Assembly (NCBI GenBank): GCA_049324535.1
Contig: JBMOOG010000028.1
Coordinates: 124,001-188,000 of the forward strand
Source: JBMOOG01 sp049324535
GTDB taxonomy: Bacteria; Pseudomonadota; Alphaproteobacteria; Rhodobacterales; Rhodobacteraceae
Length of the DNA: 64,000 bases
Direction of reading: 5' to 3'
In this document: positions 1 through 10,116 of the stretch, piece by piece
Position numbering within the stretch: the first letter of the stretch is position 1
How the letters are laid out: the number at the start of each line of letters is the position of its first letter
Made by a program: the position numbers and the translations under genes
The notes under the pieces: model-generated
What the model saw: the letters and a program-made list of their open reading frames with translations, nothing else
The model's database searches: none
What the model was told of the DNA's origin: nothing

Positions 1-2175
1 AGCCGGGCGGGGCTTCTGGCGGCGCTCGAGGCGCGGGGCACGGTCACCGTGTCGGAGTCGGGCCGCGACGTGCTGGCGCTTGCGCCGGCCGAATTCCGGG
101 ATGGCGCCGTGGTCCTGCCGGTGCTGCGGGCCCAGGACGGGGCCGCAGGCGAGGCCGAGGTGGTGGCACGCGGGCTCGACCCCTCGGGGATCGAGCGCGA
201 ACTGGCGCGTGTGACCGTGCCGCTGGCCGCCGGCGAGGACCGGGCGGAGGCGCGCTTCGACCTGCCGCCCGAACTGCGCAACCGGCTGACCCGCTTTGAC
301 ATCCTGGGCCAGCGCAGCGCCGGAACGGTCAGCCTTGCCGACGACGCCCTGCGCCGGCGCAAGGTGGCGCTGGTCTCGGGCGGGGCGGACCGCGAAGGGC
401 TGGAGCTGCTGTCGCCCACGCACTACCTCGAACAGGCGCTTGCGCCGAACGCGGACCTCATCGAAGGCACGCTGTCGGACGTGCTGCTGGCGAGGCCCGA
501 CGCGATCATCCTGGCCGATGTGGCGAAGATTGCGGAAGGCGCCGACCTCCTGGACTGGGTGGACAAGGGCGGCCTTCTGATCCGCTTCGCCGGTCCGCGG
601 CTTGCCACCTCGGACGTGGGACGCGCGGTCGAGGATCCGCTCCTGCCGGTGCGCCTGCGCGAGGGCGGCCGGTCGGTCGGCGGCAGCATGAGCTGGGGCG
701 AGCCCCGGCGGCTTGCGCCCTTTGCCGAGGGCACCCCCTTTGCCGGTCTGGCGGTCCCCGACGAGGTGACGGTGCGCGAGCAGGTCATGGCGCAGCCCGA
801 TCCGGAACTGTCGAGCCGCACCATCGCGGCGCTGACCGATGGCACGCCGCTGGTCACGGCGCGCGCGGTCGGCGACGGCCGGGTGGTCCTGTTCCACGTC
901 ACCGCCAATGCCGAATGGTCCACGCTGCCGCTTTCGGGCCTGTTCGTGCAGATGCTCGAGCGTCTGGCCGTCGCCTCGCGGGCCGAGCGGCCGAAGCTCG
1001 AGGATCTGGCCGGCACCACCTGGACGGCCGACCGGGTGCTGGACGGTTTCGGCGAGTTGCAGGACGCGGGCGGTCTCGCCGGCATTCCGGGCGAGCGCCT
1101 TGCCGATGCACGGATCGGGCCGACCCTGCCGCCCGGCCTCTACTCCGACGGCGACCGCCGGCTTGCGATGAACGCCATCGCGGCCGACCGCCGGCTTGAG
1201 CCCGCGGCCTGGCCTTCGGGTGTCACGGTCGAGGGGCTGGTGATCCAGCGCGAGACGCGGCTCAAGGGCTGGTTCCTTGCCGCAGCGCTCATCCTTCTGG
1301 CGGCCGATGCGGTGGCGTCGCTCTGGCTGGGCGGACGTCTGGCGCGGCGGTCCCGCGGTGCGGTCGCGGCCGCGGTGCTGGCGCTTGCGCTGCCGGTGGC
1401 GCCACCGGTGCGCGCCGATGACGCCGCCGCGATCAACGCCGCGAACAATGTCGTCCTTGCCCATGTCCTGACCGGCGATGCCGAGACCGACCGGGTGGCC
1501 GAGGCCGGGATGAAGGGCCTGTCCGAGGTGCTGTTCGCCCGCACCACCGTCGAGCCGGTCACACCGGTGGGCATCGATCTCGAGCGCGACGACCTGTCGC
1601 TCTATCCCTTCCTCTACTGGCCGGTGACCGCCAGCCAGCCGGCACCCACGCCGCAGGCCTATGCCAAGCTGAACCGGTTCCTGCGGTCGGGCGGCATGAT
1701 CCTGTTCGACACACGCGATGCCGATCGGGCCGGCACCGGGGCCTCGACCCCTGCCAGCCAGCGGCTCCAGGCGCTGGCCGCGCCACTCGACATCCCGCCG
1801 CTGGAGCCGATCCCCCGCGACCATGTGCTGACGCGGGCCTTCTACCTGCTGTCCGAGTTCCCGGGACGCTACGCCGGGCCGACGATCTGGGTCGAGGCGG
1901 CGCCCCCGGACGCCGAGCAGGCCGAGGGCATGCCGTTCCGCAACCTGAACGACGGGGTGACGCCGGTGGTGATCGGCGCGAACGACTGGGCCTCGGCCTG
2001 GGCCACGGACGCCCGCGGTCTGCCGATGTTCCCGGTGGGACGCGGCATGGCAGGCGAGCGCCAGCGCGAGATCGCCTTTCGCTTCGGGGTGAACCTGATC
2101 ATGCATGTGCTGACCGGCAACTACAAATCCGATCAGGTGCATGTGCCGGCACTCCTCGAGAGGCTGGGACAATGA
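1..2175 (+). CDS. DUF4159 domain membrane protein, 5' end cut by window
   Basis: The frame is open from base 1, so the true start lies upstream; 724 residues are visible. A first part with alternating strands resembles the extracytoplasmic part of BatA/aerotolerance-type proteins. Two hydrophobic stretches lie near visible residues 427-446 and 454-472. A C-terminal region from about 485 to the end matches the DUF4159 type seen beside MoxR ATPase and DUF58 genes. The stop overlaps the next start by four bases (ATGA), so the two are translationally coupled. The biochemical function of the family is not known to me; a link to envelope or metal-enzyme assembly is inferred from the usual MoxR neighbourhood, which is not visible here. 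Confidence 0.8.
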   Translation, partial: SRAGLLAALEARGTVTVSESGRDVLALAPAEFRDGAVVLPVLRAQDGAAGEAEVVARGLDPSGIERELARVTVPLAAGEDRAEARFDLPPELRNRLTRFDILGQRSAGTVSLADDALRRRKVALVSGGADREGLELLSPTHYLEQALAPNADLIEGTLSDVLLARPDAIILADVAKIAEGADLLDWVDKGGLLIRFAGPRLATSDVGRAVEDPLLPVRLREGGRSVGGSMSWGEPRRLAPFAEGTPFAGLAVPDEVTVREQVMAQPDPELSSRTIAALTDGTPLVTARAVGDGRVVLFHVTANAEWSTLPLSGLFVQMLERLAVASRAERPKLEDLAGTTWTADRVLDGFGELQDAGGLAGIPGERLADARIGPTLPPGLYSDGDRRLAMNAIAADRRLEPAAWPSGVTVEGLVIQRETRLKGWFLAAALILLAADAVASLWLGGRLARRSRGAVAAAVLALALPVAPPVRADDAAAINAANNVVLAHVLTGDAETDRVAEAGMKGLSEVLFARTTVEPVTPVGIDLERDDLSLYPFLYWPVTASQPAPTPQAYAKLNRFLRSGGMILFDTRDADRAGTGASTPASQRLQALAAPLDIPPLEPIPRDHVLTRAFYLLSEFPGRYAGPTIWVEAAPPDAEQAEGMPFRNLNDGVTPVVIGANDWASAWATDARGLPMFPVGRGMAGERQREIAFRFGVNLIMHVLTGNYKSDQVHVPALLERLGQ

Positions 2176-4316
2176 CCGGACCGACGCTCGCCTCGGTGAT
2201 CTTCGACCCGCTGCTGCCCTGGCCGCTCATCGGGGCGCTCGCCGGTCTGGCGGTCCTGACCGTGGCGCTGGCCGTCGCGCGGGGTCTGTCCGGGTGGTGG
2301 CTTCGGGCCCTGGCGGCGGCGGTGGTGATCGCGGGGATTGCCCAGCCCTCGTTCCAGCGCGAAGAGCGCAAGCCGCTGTCAGACATCGTGATCCTGGTCG
2401 AGGACCGCTCGGCCAGCCAGACCCTTCCGGGCCGCGCCGCGCAGACCGACGCCGCCGTGGCCCGCGTGGCCGAGGAAGTGGCCGCCCTGCCCGACACCGA
2501 GCTGCGGCGCATCACCGTGGGCGACGGGGCCGAGGATGCCGGGACGCAGGCGATGACCGCGCTGGCGCAGGCGCTGGCCGAGGAGCCGCGGGGCCGGGTC
2601 GCCGGGGCGATCATCGTCACCGACGGGCAGGTGCACGACCTCGACGCGGCTCCCGACCTGCCGGCGCCGCTGTCCGTGCTTCTGACCGGGCGGGCGACGG
2701 ACTGGGACCGGCGGCTGAACATCACCACCGCACCGGCCTTCGGCATCATCGGCGAAGAGCTCATGGTGCGCCTGCGCGTGGACGAACAGGGCGCGGTGCC
2801 GGCCTCGGTCAGGGGTCGGGACGCCGAGATCTCGATCGCCATCGACGGGGCCGAGCCGCAGGTCTTCACCGTTCCGGTGGGGCGGGATCTCGAACTGCCA
2901 CTGACGCTCGATCACGGCGGGCAGAACGTGGTGCAGATCACTCTTGCCGCGCTGGACGGCGAACTGACCGACCGCAACAACGCCGCCGTGGTCCAGATCA
3001 ACGGCGTGCGCGACCGGCTGCGCGTGCTGCTGGTCTCGGGCGAGCCCTATCCGGGCGAACGGACCTGGCGCAACCTCCTCAAGTCCGACAGCGCCGTCGA
3101 TCTCGTCCACTTCACCATCCTGCGGCCGCCGGAAAAGCAGGACGGCGTGCCGGTGACGGAGCTGAGCCTCATCGCCTTCCCGACCCGCGAGCTTTTCGTC
3201 GAGAAGATCGACGAATTCGATCTCATCATCTTCGATCGCTACAGCCAGCGCGGGATCCTGCCCTCGGCCTATCTCGACAACATCCGTGACTACGTGCTGA
3301 AGGGCGGCGCGCTGCTGATCGCCGCCGGGGCGGAATTCGGCACGGTCGAAAGCCTCTATCATTCGGGTCTTGGCGACATCCTGCCCGCCGAACCCACCGC
3401 GCGCATCCTCGAAGAGGGTTACCGGCCGACGGTGTCGCCGCTGGGCGAGCGGCACCCGGTGACCGAGGGGCTCGCAAGCCTCTGGGCCACCCAGTCGCCC
3501 GACGCCCAGGCCGCGGCGGCGGCTGCGGGCGCCGAGCCGGCCTGGGGCCGCTGGATGCGCCTTGTCGAGTTGCAGAACCCGCGCGGCGAGACGGTCATGG
3601 AAGGGCCCGAGGGCCGCCCGCTCCTCGTGCTCGACCGGGCCGGCGAAGGTCGGGTCGCGCTCCTCGCCTCGGACCAGGCCTGGCTCTGGAGCCGCGGCTT
3701 CGAGGGCGGCGGCCCGCAGATGGAGCTGCTGCGGCGCCTCGCCCACTGGCTGATGAAGGAACCCGAGCTGGAGGAAGAGGCGCTGACCGCCGAGGCACGG
3801 GGCCAGACGCTGACCCTCACGCGCCGGACGCTTTCCGAGGGCGCGCGCGAGGTCACCGTGACCGCGCCGGACGGGACCGCGACGGTGGTGCCGCTGACCG
3901 AGACCGCGCCTGGACGCTTCACCGCGGAATGGACGGCACCGGCGATCGGGCTTTACCGCCTGACCGACGGTGACCTGCAGCGCGTGGTCGCGCTGGGGCC
4001 GGCCGCACCCAAGGAATACGAGGAGACGATCGCGACCGAGGACAAGCTCGCCCCCGTGGTCGAGCCGACCAACGGCGGCTTCGTCCGGATCGAGGACGGC
4101 TTGCCCGACGTTCGCCAGGTGCGCGAGGGCCGCCCCGCGGCGGGCCGCGGCTGGGTCGGCATCACGCCGCGCAACGCCTACGTGACCGAGGACATCCGGG
4201 TGATGCCGGCGCTGCCCGCCTGGGCCTGGCTGGCGCTGGCGGCCCTTCTGATCCTGGCGGCCTGGCTTCTGGAGGGCGGCCGCGCCCGCGCCGGCCCGCG
4301 CCCGGCCCGCGGCTAG
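2172..4316 (+). CDS. Membrane protein with MIDAS-like and glutamine amidotransferase-like regions
   Basis: A 714-residue protein with two N-terminal membrane helices (about residues 12-55) and one C-terminal helix (about 680-703), leaving a large domain between. A DxSxS motif at D78-R-S-A-S follows a hydrophobic strand and looks like a von Willebrand metal site. The middle region, with an FDRYSQRGILP segment, resembles the class I amidotransferase-like fold found in partners of DUF4159 proteins. It starts inside the stop of the preceding gene and probably works with it. Its TAG stop overlaps the stop of the convergent DUF599 gene. Family assignment is good; the exact role is unknown. Confidence 0.75.
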   Translation: MTGPTLASVIFDPLLPWPLIGALAGLAVLTVALAVARGLSGWWLRALAAAVVIAGIAQPSFQREERKPLSDIVILVEDRSASQTLPGRAAQTDAAVARVAEEVAALPDTELRRITVGDGAEDAGTQAMTALAQALAEEPRGRVAGAIIVTDGQVHDLDAAPDLPAPLSVLLTGRATDWDRRLNITTAPAFGIIGEELMVRLRVDEQGAVPASVRGRDAEISIAIDGAEPQVFTVPVGRDLELPLTLDHGGQNVVQITLAALDGELTDRNNAAVVQINGVRDRLRVLLVSGEPYPGERTWRNLLKSDSAVDLVHFTILRPPEKQDGVPVTELSLIAFPTRELFVEKIDEFDLIIFDRYSQRGILPSAYLDNIRDYVLKGGALLIAAGAEFGTVESLYHSGLGDILPAEPTARILEEGYRPTVSPLGERHPVTEGLASLWATQSPDAQAAAAAAGAEPAWGRWMRLVELQNPRGETVMEGPEGRPLLVLDRAGEGRVALLASDQAWLWSRGFEGGGPQMELLRRLAHWLMKEPELEEEALTAEARGQTLTLTRRTLSEGAREVTVTAPDGTATVVPLTETAPGRFTAEWTAPAIGLYRLTDGDLQRVVALGPAAPKEYEETIATEDKLAPVVEPTNGGFVRIEDGLPDVRQVREGRPAAGRGWVGITPRNAYVTEDIRVMPALPAWAWLALAALLILAAWLLEGGRARAGPRPARG

Positions 4317-5005
4317 GGTCGCATCAGCACGCGCCGCGAATGCGACGCGAACTCGCGCTGGCCGATGACGTAGAAGGTGACCGCCGTAGCCACCAGCAGC
4401 GCCGCCGGCCCGAGCAGCCAGGCAAGCGAGCCGATGGCGAAATAGACCGACCGCAACCCCCTGTTGAAGTTCTTGGCGGCGGAGATGTTGATCTCGGCCG
4501 CCTGCATCGCGCGGTGCATCGCGGAGGGATCGGCGGGGTCGTTCGGCACCGAGGCCATGACGATCGAGCAATAGCCGAAGAGCCGGTGCGCCCAGACGAA
4601 GTTCAGGAAGGCGTTGGTGACGAACAGCAGCGCCGTCAGGATCTTCATTTCCCAGACGACCGAGGGCGGCGCGTCGAGCGCAAGGTCCTGGGCAAGGCCG
4701 AGAAGCCTTTCGGTGTTGCCGATCAGCGCAAGCCCCCCGCCGATGGCGATCATCGTGGCCGAGGCGAAGAAGGCCGTGCCCTGCCGCAGGCTGTCCACGA
4801 TGGTCGCATCGAAGATGCGCGGCTGGCGGGTGACGAACTGGCGCATCCAGTCGCGCCGGTACTGGATCATCAGGACCGTCACCGATGGCCGGCCGGCCGG
4901 CGGATGCTCGGTCAGGCGGCCGATCACCAGCCAGGCGAGGACCAGCAGCGCGACGGCGACCCCGTCGAGCGTCCGGAAATGGGAAAGCTGGCTGGCAAGA
5001 TCCAT
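4313..5005 (-). CDS. DUF599 family membrane protein
   Basis: A 230-residue protein starting MDLASQLSHF. A longer reading is possible but would run through the divergent promoter of glcD. Four hydrophobic segments are visible: one near residues 18-32, one near 80-105, one near 130-150 and one close to the C-terminus. Between the first two lies a soluble stretch with the RRDWMRQFV segment typical of DUF599. The family is widespread in alphaproteobacteria and has no established function. It is divergent from glcD and convergent with the preceding gene, so it is probably monocistronic. Confidence 0.8.
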   Translation of the reverse strand: MDLASQLSHFRTLDGVAVALLVLAWLVIGRLTEHPPAGRPSVTVLMIQYRRDWMRQFVTRQPRIFDATIVDSLRQGTAFFASATMIAIGGGLALIGNTERLLGLAQDLALDAPPSVVWEMKILTALLFVTNAFLNFVWAHRLFGYCSIVMASVPNDPADPSAMHRAMQAAEINISAAKNFNRGLRSVYFAIGSLAWLLGPAALLVATAVTFYVIGQREFASHSRRVLMRP

Positions 5006-5038
5006 GAGCGACACTAGTGCCGCAGATTGGCGATTGTC

Positions 5039-5055
5039 ACCACCGCAAAAGTGGT
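5039..5055. promoter_or_regulatory. Inverted repeat in the DUF599/glcD divergent promoter region
   Basis: ACCAC and GTGGT arms separated by seven bases lie 36 bases before the glcD start, in the AT-richest part of this 85-base intergenic stretch. The placement suits an operator of the glycolate oxidase operon. The arms are only five bases, so this is suggestive only. Confidence 0.3.
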
Positions 5056-5090
5056 TATATTTTCTTACCAGATTTGCGGGAGGAGCGATC

Positions 5091-6524
5091 ATGGATATGC
5101 CGACCCCTAATGGGGCGATCCTGGCCGACAAGGCGCGCATCGTCGCCCGCCTGCGCGAGCACCTTCCCCCTGATGCCGTGATCGACGATCCCGCCGAGAC
5201 CCGCGCCTACGAGTGCGACGCCCTGACCGCCTACCGCTGCCCGCCGCTCTGCGCGGTGCTGCCCCGTTCGACGGCCGAGGTGTCGACCGTGCTGCGCATC
5301 TGCCACGAGGAAGGGGTTCCGGTGGTGCCGCGCGGGTCGGGCACGTCGCTGGCCGGGGGGGCGATGCCCACCGCGGATGCGGTGATCCTCGGCATCGCGC
5401 GGATGAACCGGGTGCTCGAGGTCGACTACGACAACCGGCTCATCCGGGTCGAGGCGGGGCGCACGAACCTGTCGGTCACCGGCGCGGTCGAGGCCGACGA
5501 CTTCTTTTACGCCCCCGACCCGTCGAGCCAGCTGGCCTGCGCGATCGCCGGGAACATCGGCATGAACTCCGGGGGCGCGCATTGCCTGAAATACGGGGTG
5601 ACGACCAACAACCTTCTCGGCGTGACGATGGTGCTGATGGACGGCACCGTGGTCGAGATCGGCGGCGGCCATCTCGATGCGGGCGGGCTCGACCTTCTGG
5701 GCGTGATCTGCGGGTCCGAGGGGCAGCTCGGCGTGGTGACGGAAGCGACGCTGCGGATCCTGCGCAAGGCGGAAGGGGCGCGGCCGGTGCTGATCGGGTT
5801 CGACTCGAACGAGGTCGCGGGCGCCTGCGTCAGCGACATCATCCGGGCGGGCGTGCTGCCGGTGGCCATCGAGTTCATGGACCGCCCCTGCATCCGCGCG
5901 ACCGAGGCCTTCGCCCATGCCGGCTATCCCGACTGCGAGGCGCTCCTGATCGTCGAGGTGGAGGGATCCGAGGCCGAGATCGACGAGCAGCTCGGCCTCA
6001 TCAAGCAGATCGCGCGCAACCACAACCCGGTCGAGCTGCGCGAAAGCCGGTCCGAGGCGGAATCGAAGGCGATCTGGCTTGGCCGCAAGTCGGCCTTCGG
6101 CGCGATGGGGCAGATCAACGACTACATGTGCCTCGATGGCACGATCCCGGTGTCGTCGTTGCCCTTCGTGCTGAAGCGCATCGGCGAGATGAGCGCCGAG
6201 TTCGGCCTGGGCGTGGGCAATGTCTTTCACGCCGGGGACGGGAACATGCATCCCCTGATCCTCTTCGACGCCAACAAGCCCGGCGATCTGGAGAGATGCG
6301 AGGCCTTCGGCGCCGAGATCCTGAAGCTTTGCGTCGAGGTGGGCGGCTGCCTCACCGGCGAGCACGGGGTCGGCATCGAGAAGCGCGACCTGATGACGGT
6401 CCAGTTCTCGGCGATCGATCTCGAGGCGCAGATGCGGGTCAAGGACGTGTTCGACCCGAAGTGGCTTCTCAATCCGGCCAAGGTGTTTCCGCTGGCCGCG
6501 AGCGCGGCGCGGCGTGCCGCCTGA
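5091..6524 (+). CDS. glcD: Glycolate oxidase subunit GlcD (FAD-linked)
   Basis: A 477-residue FAD-linked oxidase that oxidises glycolate (or a related 2-hydroxy acid) to glyoxylate and passes electrons on through GlcE and GlcF. An FAD_binding_4 domain spans about residues 45-190, with the PRGSGTSLAGGAMPT flavin-binding loop and the NIGMNSGG segment. The C-terminal oxidase domain contains the VFHAGDGNMHP and LTGEHGVGIEKRD motifs. I chose the ATG at 5091 because a strong gggaggag ribosome site precedes it; the open frame extends far upstream only by chance. First gene of glcDEF. A D-lactate dehydrogenase role cannot be excluded, but the three-subunit arrangement favours glycolate. Confidence 0.95.
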   Translation: MDMPTPNGAILADKARIVARLREHLPPDAVIDDPAETRAYECDALTAYRCPPLCAVLPRSTAEVSTVLRICHEEGVPVVPRGSGTSLAGGAMPTADAVILGIARMNRVLEVDYDNRLIRVEAGRTNLSVTGAVEADDFFYAPDPSSQLACAIAGNIGMNSGGAHCLKYGVTTNNLLGVTMVLMDGTVVEIGGGHLDAGGLDLLGVICGSEGQLGVVTEATLRILRKAEGARPVLIGFDSNEVAGACVSDIIRAGVLPVAIEFMDRPCIRATEAFAHAGYPDCEALLIVEVEGSEAEIDEQLGLIKQIARNHNPVELRESRSEAESKAIWLGRKSAFGAMGQINDYMCLDGTIPVSSLPFVLKRIGEMSAEFGLGVGNVFHAGDGNMHPLILFDANKPGDLERCEAFGAEILKLCVEVGGCLTGEHGVGIEKRDLMTVQFSAIDLEAQMRVKDVFDPKWLLNPAKVFPLAASAARRAA

Positions 6525-6530
6525 GGAGCC

Positions 6531-6605
6531 GGGCGGGGGGCTGTCTGCCCCCCGGGGCCTTGCGGCCCTCCCCCCGAGGGGATTTGAGCGAAGAAGAAAG
6601 AGAGC
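6531..6605 (+). repeat. GC-rich intergenic repeat, copy A (Rhodobacterales-type REP-like element)
   Basis: A run of strong hairpins. The first is GGGGGGC-TGTCT-GCCCCCC at 6535-6553, followed by a second GC-rich stem and an A/G-rich tail ending in gaagaagaaag. The same architecture occurs inverted at 45093-45160. This copy sits inside the operon between glcD and glcE. Its purine-rich tail supplies the only ribosome-site-like sequence before the glcE GTG start. Confidence 0.7.
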
Positions 6606-6608
6606 GAC

Positions 6609-7718
6609 GTGCGCCCCTTGAGCGAAGACGAACTGGCCGGAATGATCCGGGACGCGACGGGGCCTCTGCGGATCCGGGGCGGCGGTACGCGGCCGGTCGG
6701 GCGGCCGGCCGCGGGGGCGGTGCTGGAGACCGCGGGGCTGAGCGGCATACCGCTTTACGAGCCGGGGGCGCTGACGCTGGTGGTCCGGGCGGGCACCGCC
6801 CTGGCCGAGGTCGAGGCGCGGCTTGCCGCCGAAGGTCAGCGACTGCCCTTCGAGCCGCCGGACTGGCGGGGACTTCTGGGCACGACCGGGGTTCCGACCA
6901 TCGGTGCGGTGGTCGCGGGCAACCTGTCGGGTCCGCGCCGGGTGCAGGCGGGGGCCTGCCGCGACAGCCTGATCGGGGTTCGTTTCGTCGATGGCAGCGG
7001 GAACGTGGTCAAGAACGGCGGCCGCGTCATGAAGAACGTCACCGGCTATGATCTGGTCAAGCTGATGGCGGGATCCTGGGGCACGCTCGGCGTGCTGACC
7101 GAGGTCGCGTTCAAGGTGCTGCCGGCGGCCGGCGCCGCGGCGACGCTGTCGGTGGCGGTCGAGGGGCCGGCGCAGGCGGTGGCGGCGATGGCGGCCGCGC
7201 TGGGATCGCCGTTCGACGTGACCGGCGCGGCCTGGGAGCCGGAGAAGGGCGTTCTCGTCCGCATCGAGGGTCTGGGGGGATCGGTGGACTATCGCACCGG
7301 GCGGCTTGCCGCCACGCTTGGCCAGTTCGGGACGGTCGCGGTGGAACGCGACCCCGAGCGGGTGGCGGCGGTCTGGCGGGGATTGCGCGACGTCGCACCG
7401 TTTCACGGCCGCGCGGGCGATGTCTGGCGCCTTTCGGTCAAACCCTCGGAGGCGCCGGGGCTGCTGGACCGGATCGGAGGGGAGGCCTTCCTCGACTGGG
7501 GCGGCGGGCTGATCTGGGCGCTGGTGCCCGAGGGAACCGATCTGCGCGCGCGGATCGCGCCCTTCGCGGGCCATGCGACGCTGATCCGGGGGTCCGAGGC
7601 GACGCGGGCGCGGATCGCGCCGTTCCAGCCCGAGCCGCCGGCGCTAGCGGCGCTGTCGCGCGCGCTGCGGGCGCGGTTCGACCCGCGCGGCATTCTCAAT
7701 CCGGGGCTGATGGACTGA
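6609..7718 (+). CDS. glcE: Glycolate oxidase subunit GlcE
   Basis: A 369-residue FAD-binding subunit. It carries the FAD_binding_4 half-domain (PTIGAVVAGNLSGPRRVQ and NGGRVMKNVTGYDLVKLM segments) and a shorter, divergent C-terminal part than GlcD, as expected for GlcE. It starts at a GTG 84 bases after glcD, just behind a REP-like repeat, and lies four bases before glcF. It acts with GlcD and GlcF as the membrane-associated glycolate dehydrogenase. Confidence 0.93.
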   Translation: MRPLSEDELAGMIRDATGPLRIRGGGTRPVGRPAAGAVLETAGLSGIPLYEPGALTLVVRAGTALAEVEARLAAEGQRLPFEPPDWRGLLGTTGVPTIGAVVAGNLSGPRRVQAGACRDSLIGVRFVDGSGNVVKNGGRVMKNVTGYDLVKLMAGSWGTLGVLTEVAFKVLPAAGAAATLSVAVEGPAQAVAAMAAALGSPFDVTGAAWEPEKGVLVRIEGLGGSVDYRTGRLAATLGQFGTVAVERDPERVAAVWRGLRDVAPFHGRAGDVWRLSVKPSEAPGLLDRIGGEAFLDWGGGLIWALVPEGTDLRARIAPFAGHATLIRGSEATRARIAPFQPEPPALAALSRALRARFDPRGILNPGLMD

Positions 7719-7722
7719 ACCG

Positions 7723-9036
<1,314 letters not shown>

Positions 9037-9048
9037 TAATGCCAAAAC

Positions 9049-9069
9049 CCGGCGCGACACTCGCGCCGG
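9049..9069 (+). terminator. Perfect hairpin after glcF
   Basis: CCGGCGCGA and TCGCGCCGG arms with a three-base loop begin 13 bases after the glcF stop. There is no T-run, so it may be a Rho-aided terminator or an mRNA 3' stabiliser. It argues against starting the next gene at the ATG at 9039. Confidence 0.5.
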
Positions 9070-9086
9070 AAACACGAGAGCCCGGA

Positions 9087-9911
9087 ATGCGCGCAAGACT
9101 GGCCATGGCCCTGATCTGTCTGCCCTTCATGGCCATGGCGCAGCAGGCGGCGCCGGGCGACACGGCGCTGCGCGAGCTTGCCACGGCCGACCAGTCGCGC
9201 GGGTGGGAGGCGGTCGGGCGCATAGACCTTGGCAACAGCGCCTTCTGCACCGGCGCGTTGATCGCGCCGAACCTGGTGCTGACGGCGGCCCATTGCCTTG
9301 TCCAGAAGGACAGCGGCGCACCATTTCCGACCGAGAAGATCCGGTTTCTGGCGGGATGGCGGAACGGGCGTGCGGTCGCCTATCGCGGGGTGCGGCGCGC
9401 GATCAGCCATCCGAGCTACGTCTATGACGGCCCGAACAAGATGGACCGCGTCGCCTACGACGTCGCGCTCCTCGAGCTTGACCAGCCGATCCGCCTGCCC
9501 TCGGTCCGGCCCTTCGCAACGGCGGCGAACCCCCGCCAGGGCGACCGGATCGAGGTGGTGTCCTATGCGCTCGACCGCTCGGAAGCGCCCTCGATCCAGG
9601 AATCCTGCGAGGTGCTGGGGCGCGAACCGCGGGTTCTGGTGCTGTCCTGCCTTGTCGATTTCGGCGCCTCGGGGGCGCCGGTGTTCTCGATGAGCGGGGG
9701 CGAGCCGCGGATCGTCTCGGTCATCTCGGCCAAGGCCGAGATGGACGCGCGGGTGGTGGCGCTTGCCTCGGCGGCGGCCGACCCGATCGCGGATCTGCGT
9801 GCCGCCCTGGCCGCGCAGGGCGACAGCGCCGCCCAGCCGGTCCCCGGCATCAAGCGGGTGATCGTGGGCGGGGCCAGCAGCGGAACCGGGGCCAAGTTCC
9901 TGCGGCCCTGA
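9087..9911 (+). CDS. Secreted trypsin-like serine protease
   Basis: A 274-residue protein with a signal peptide (MRARLAMALICLPFMAMAQ), so it is exported. The S1 triad is visible: His in LTAAHC, Asp in AYDVALLEL, and Ser in GASGAPV. The last motif replaces the usual GDSGGP, so the Asp before the oxyanion glycine and one Gly are changed while the nucleophile remains. I chose the ATG at 9087 over 9039 because a hairpin lies between them and the signal peptide begins at 9087. It is probably a V8/trypsin-like periplasmic protease; its substrate is unknown. It follows glcF but looks functionally unrelated. Confidence 0.85.
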   Translation: MRARLAMALICLPFMAMAQQAAPGDTALRELATADQSRGWEAVGRIDLGNSAFCTGALIAPNLVLTAAHCLVQKDSGAPFPTEKIRFLAGWRNGRAVAYRGVRRAISHPSYVYDGPNKMDRVAYDVALLELDQPIRLPSVRPFATAANPRQGDRIEVVSYALDRSEAPSIQESCEVLGREPRVLVLSCLVDFGASGAPVFSMSGGEPRIVSVISAKAEMDARVVALASAAADPIADLRAALAAQGDSAAQPVPGIKRVIVGGASSGTGAKFLRP

Positions 9912-9995
9912 GCCGGGTCCGATGCCCGTCCCCGGCCTGTTTTCCCTCGCCTCCGTCCCGGCCTTACTCCGCCGTTCCGCGGGGCGCGGCGGGGT

Positions 9996-10024
9996 CTTGA
10001 AATCGGCGCGACGACTGCACACCT
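9996..10024 (+). promoter_or_regulatory. Possible heat-shock (sigma-32 type) promoter of the hsp20 gene
   Basis: A CTTGAAA -35-like element at 9996-10002 is followed after 15 bases by CACACCT, 92 bases before the Hsp20 start. The -35 matches the RpoH consensus well. The -10 matches poorly, so the call rests mainly on the -35 and the gene it serves. Confidence 0.35.
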
Positions 10025-10116
10025 GATCGGTGCCGGGCCGCCACAACGGGGTCCGCAAACCCGCCTCGTCCCATCACGGGAGGGGCAGCAGACACATCGC
10101 TTCCAGGAGGATGACC

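Noticed and set aside
2379..4571. Long - strand frame opposite the second membrane protein
   Set aside because: No recognisable motif, and it overlaps real genes on both sides.
6535..6553. Hairpin after glcD as an operon terminator
   Set aside because: No T-run follows, glcE continues on the same strand, and the hairpin belongs to a dispersed repeat.
5055..7574. Long - strand open frame opposite glcD and glcE
   Set aside because: The composition is rich in Arg, His, Pro and Asp as in shadow frames; the + strand has intact catalytic motifs.
9039..9086. Earlier ATG for the secreted protease
   Set aside because: A perfect hairpin lies in this stretch and the signal peptide starts at the later ATG.
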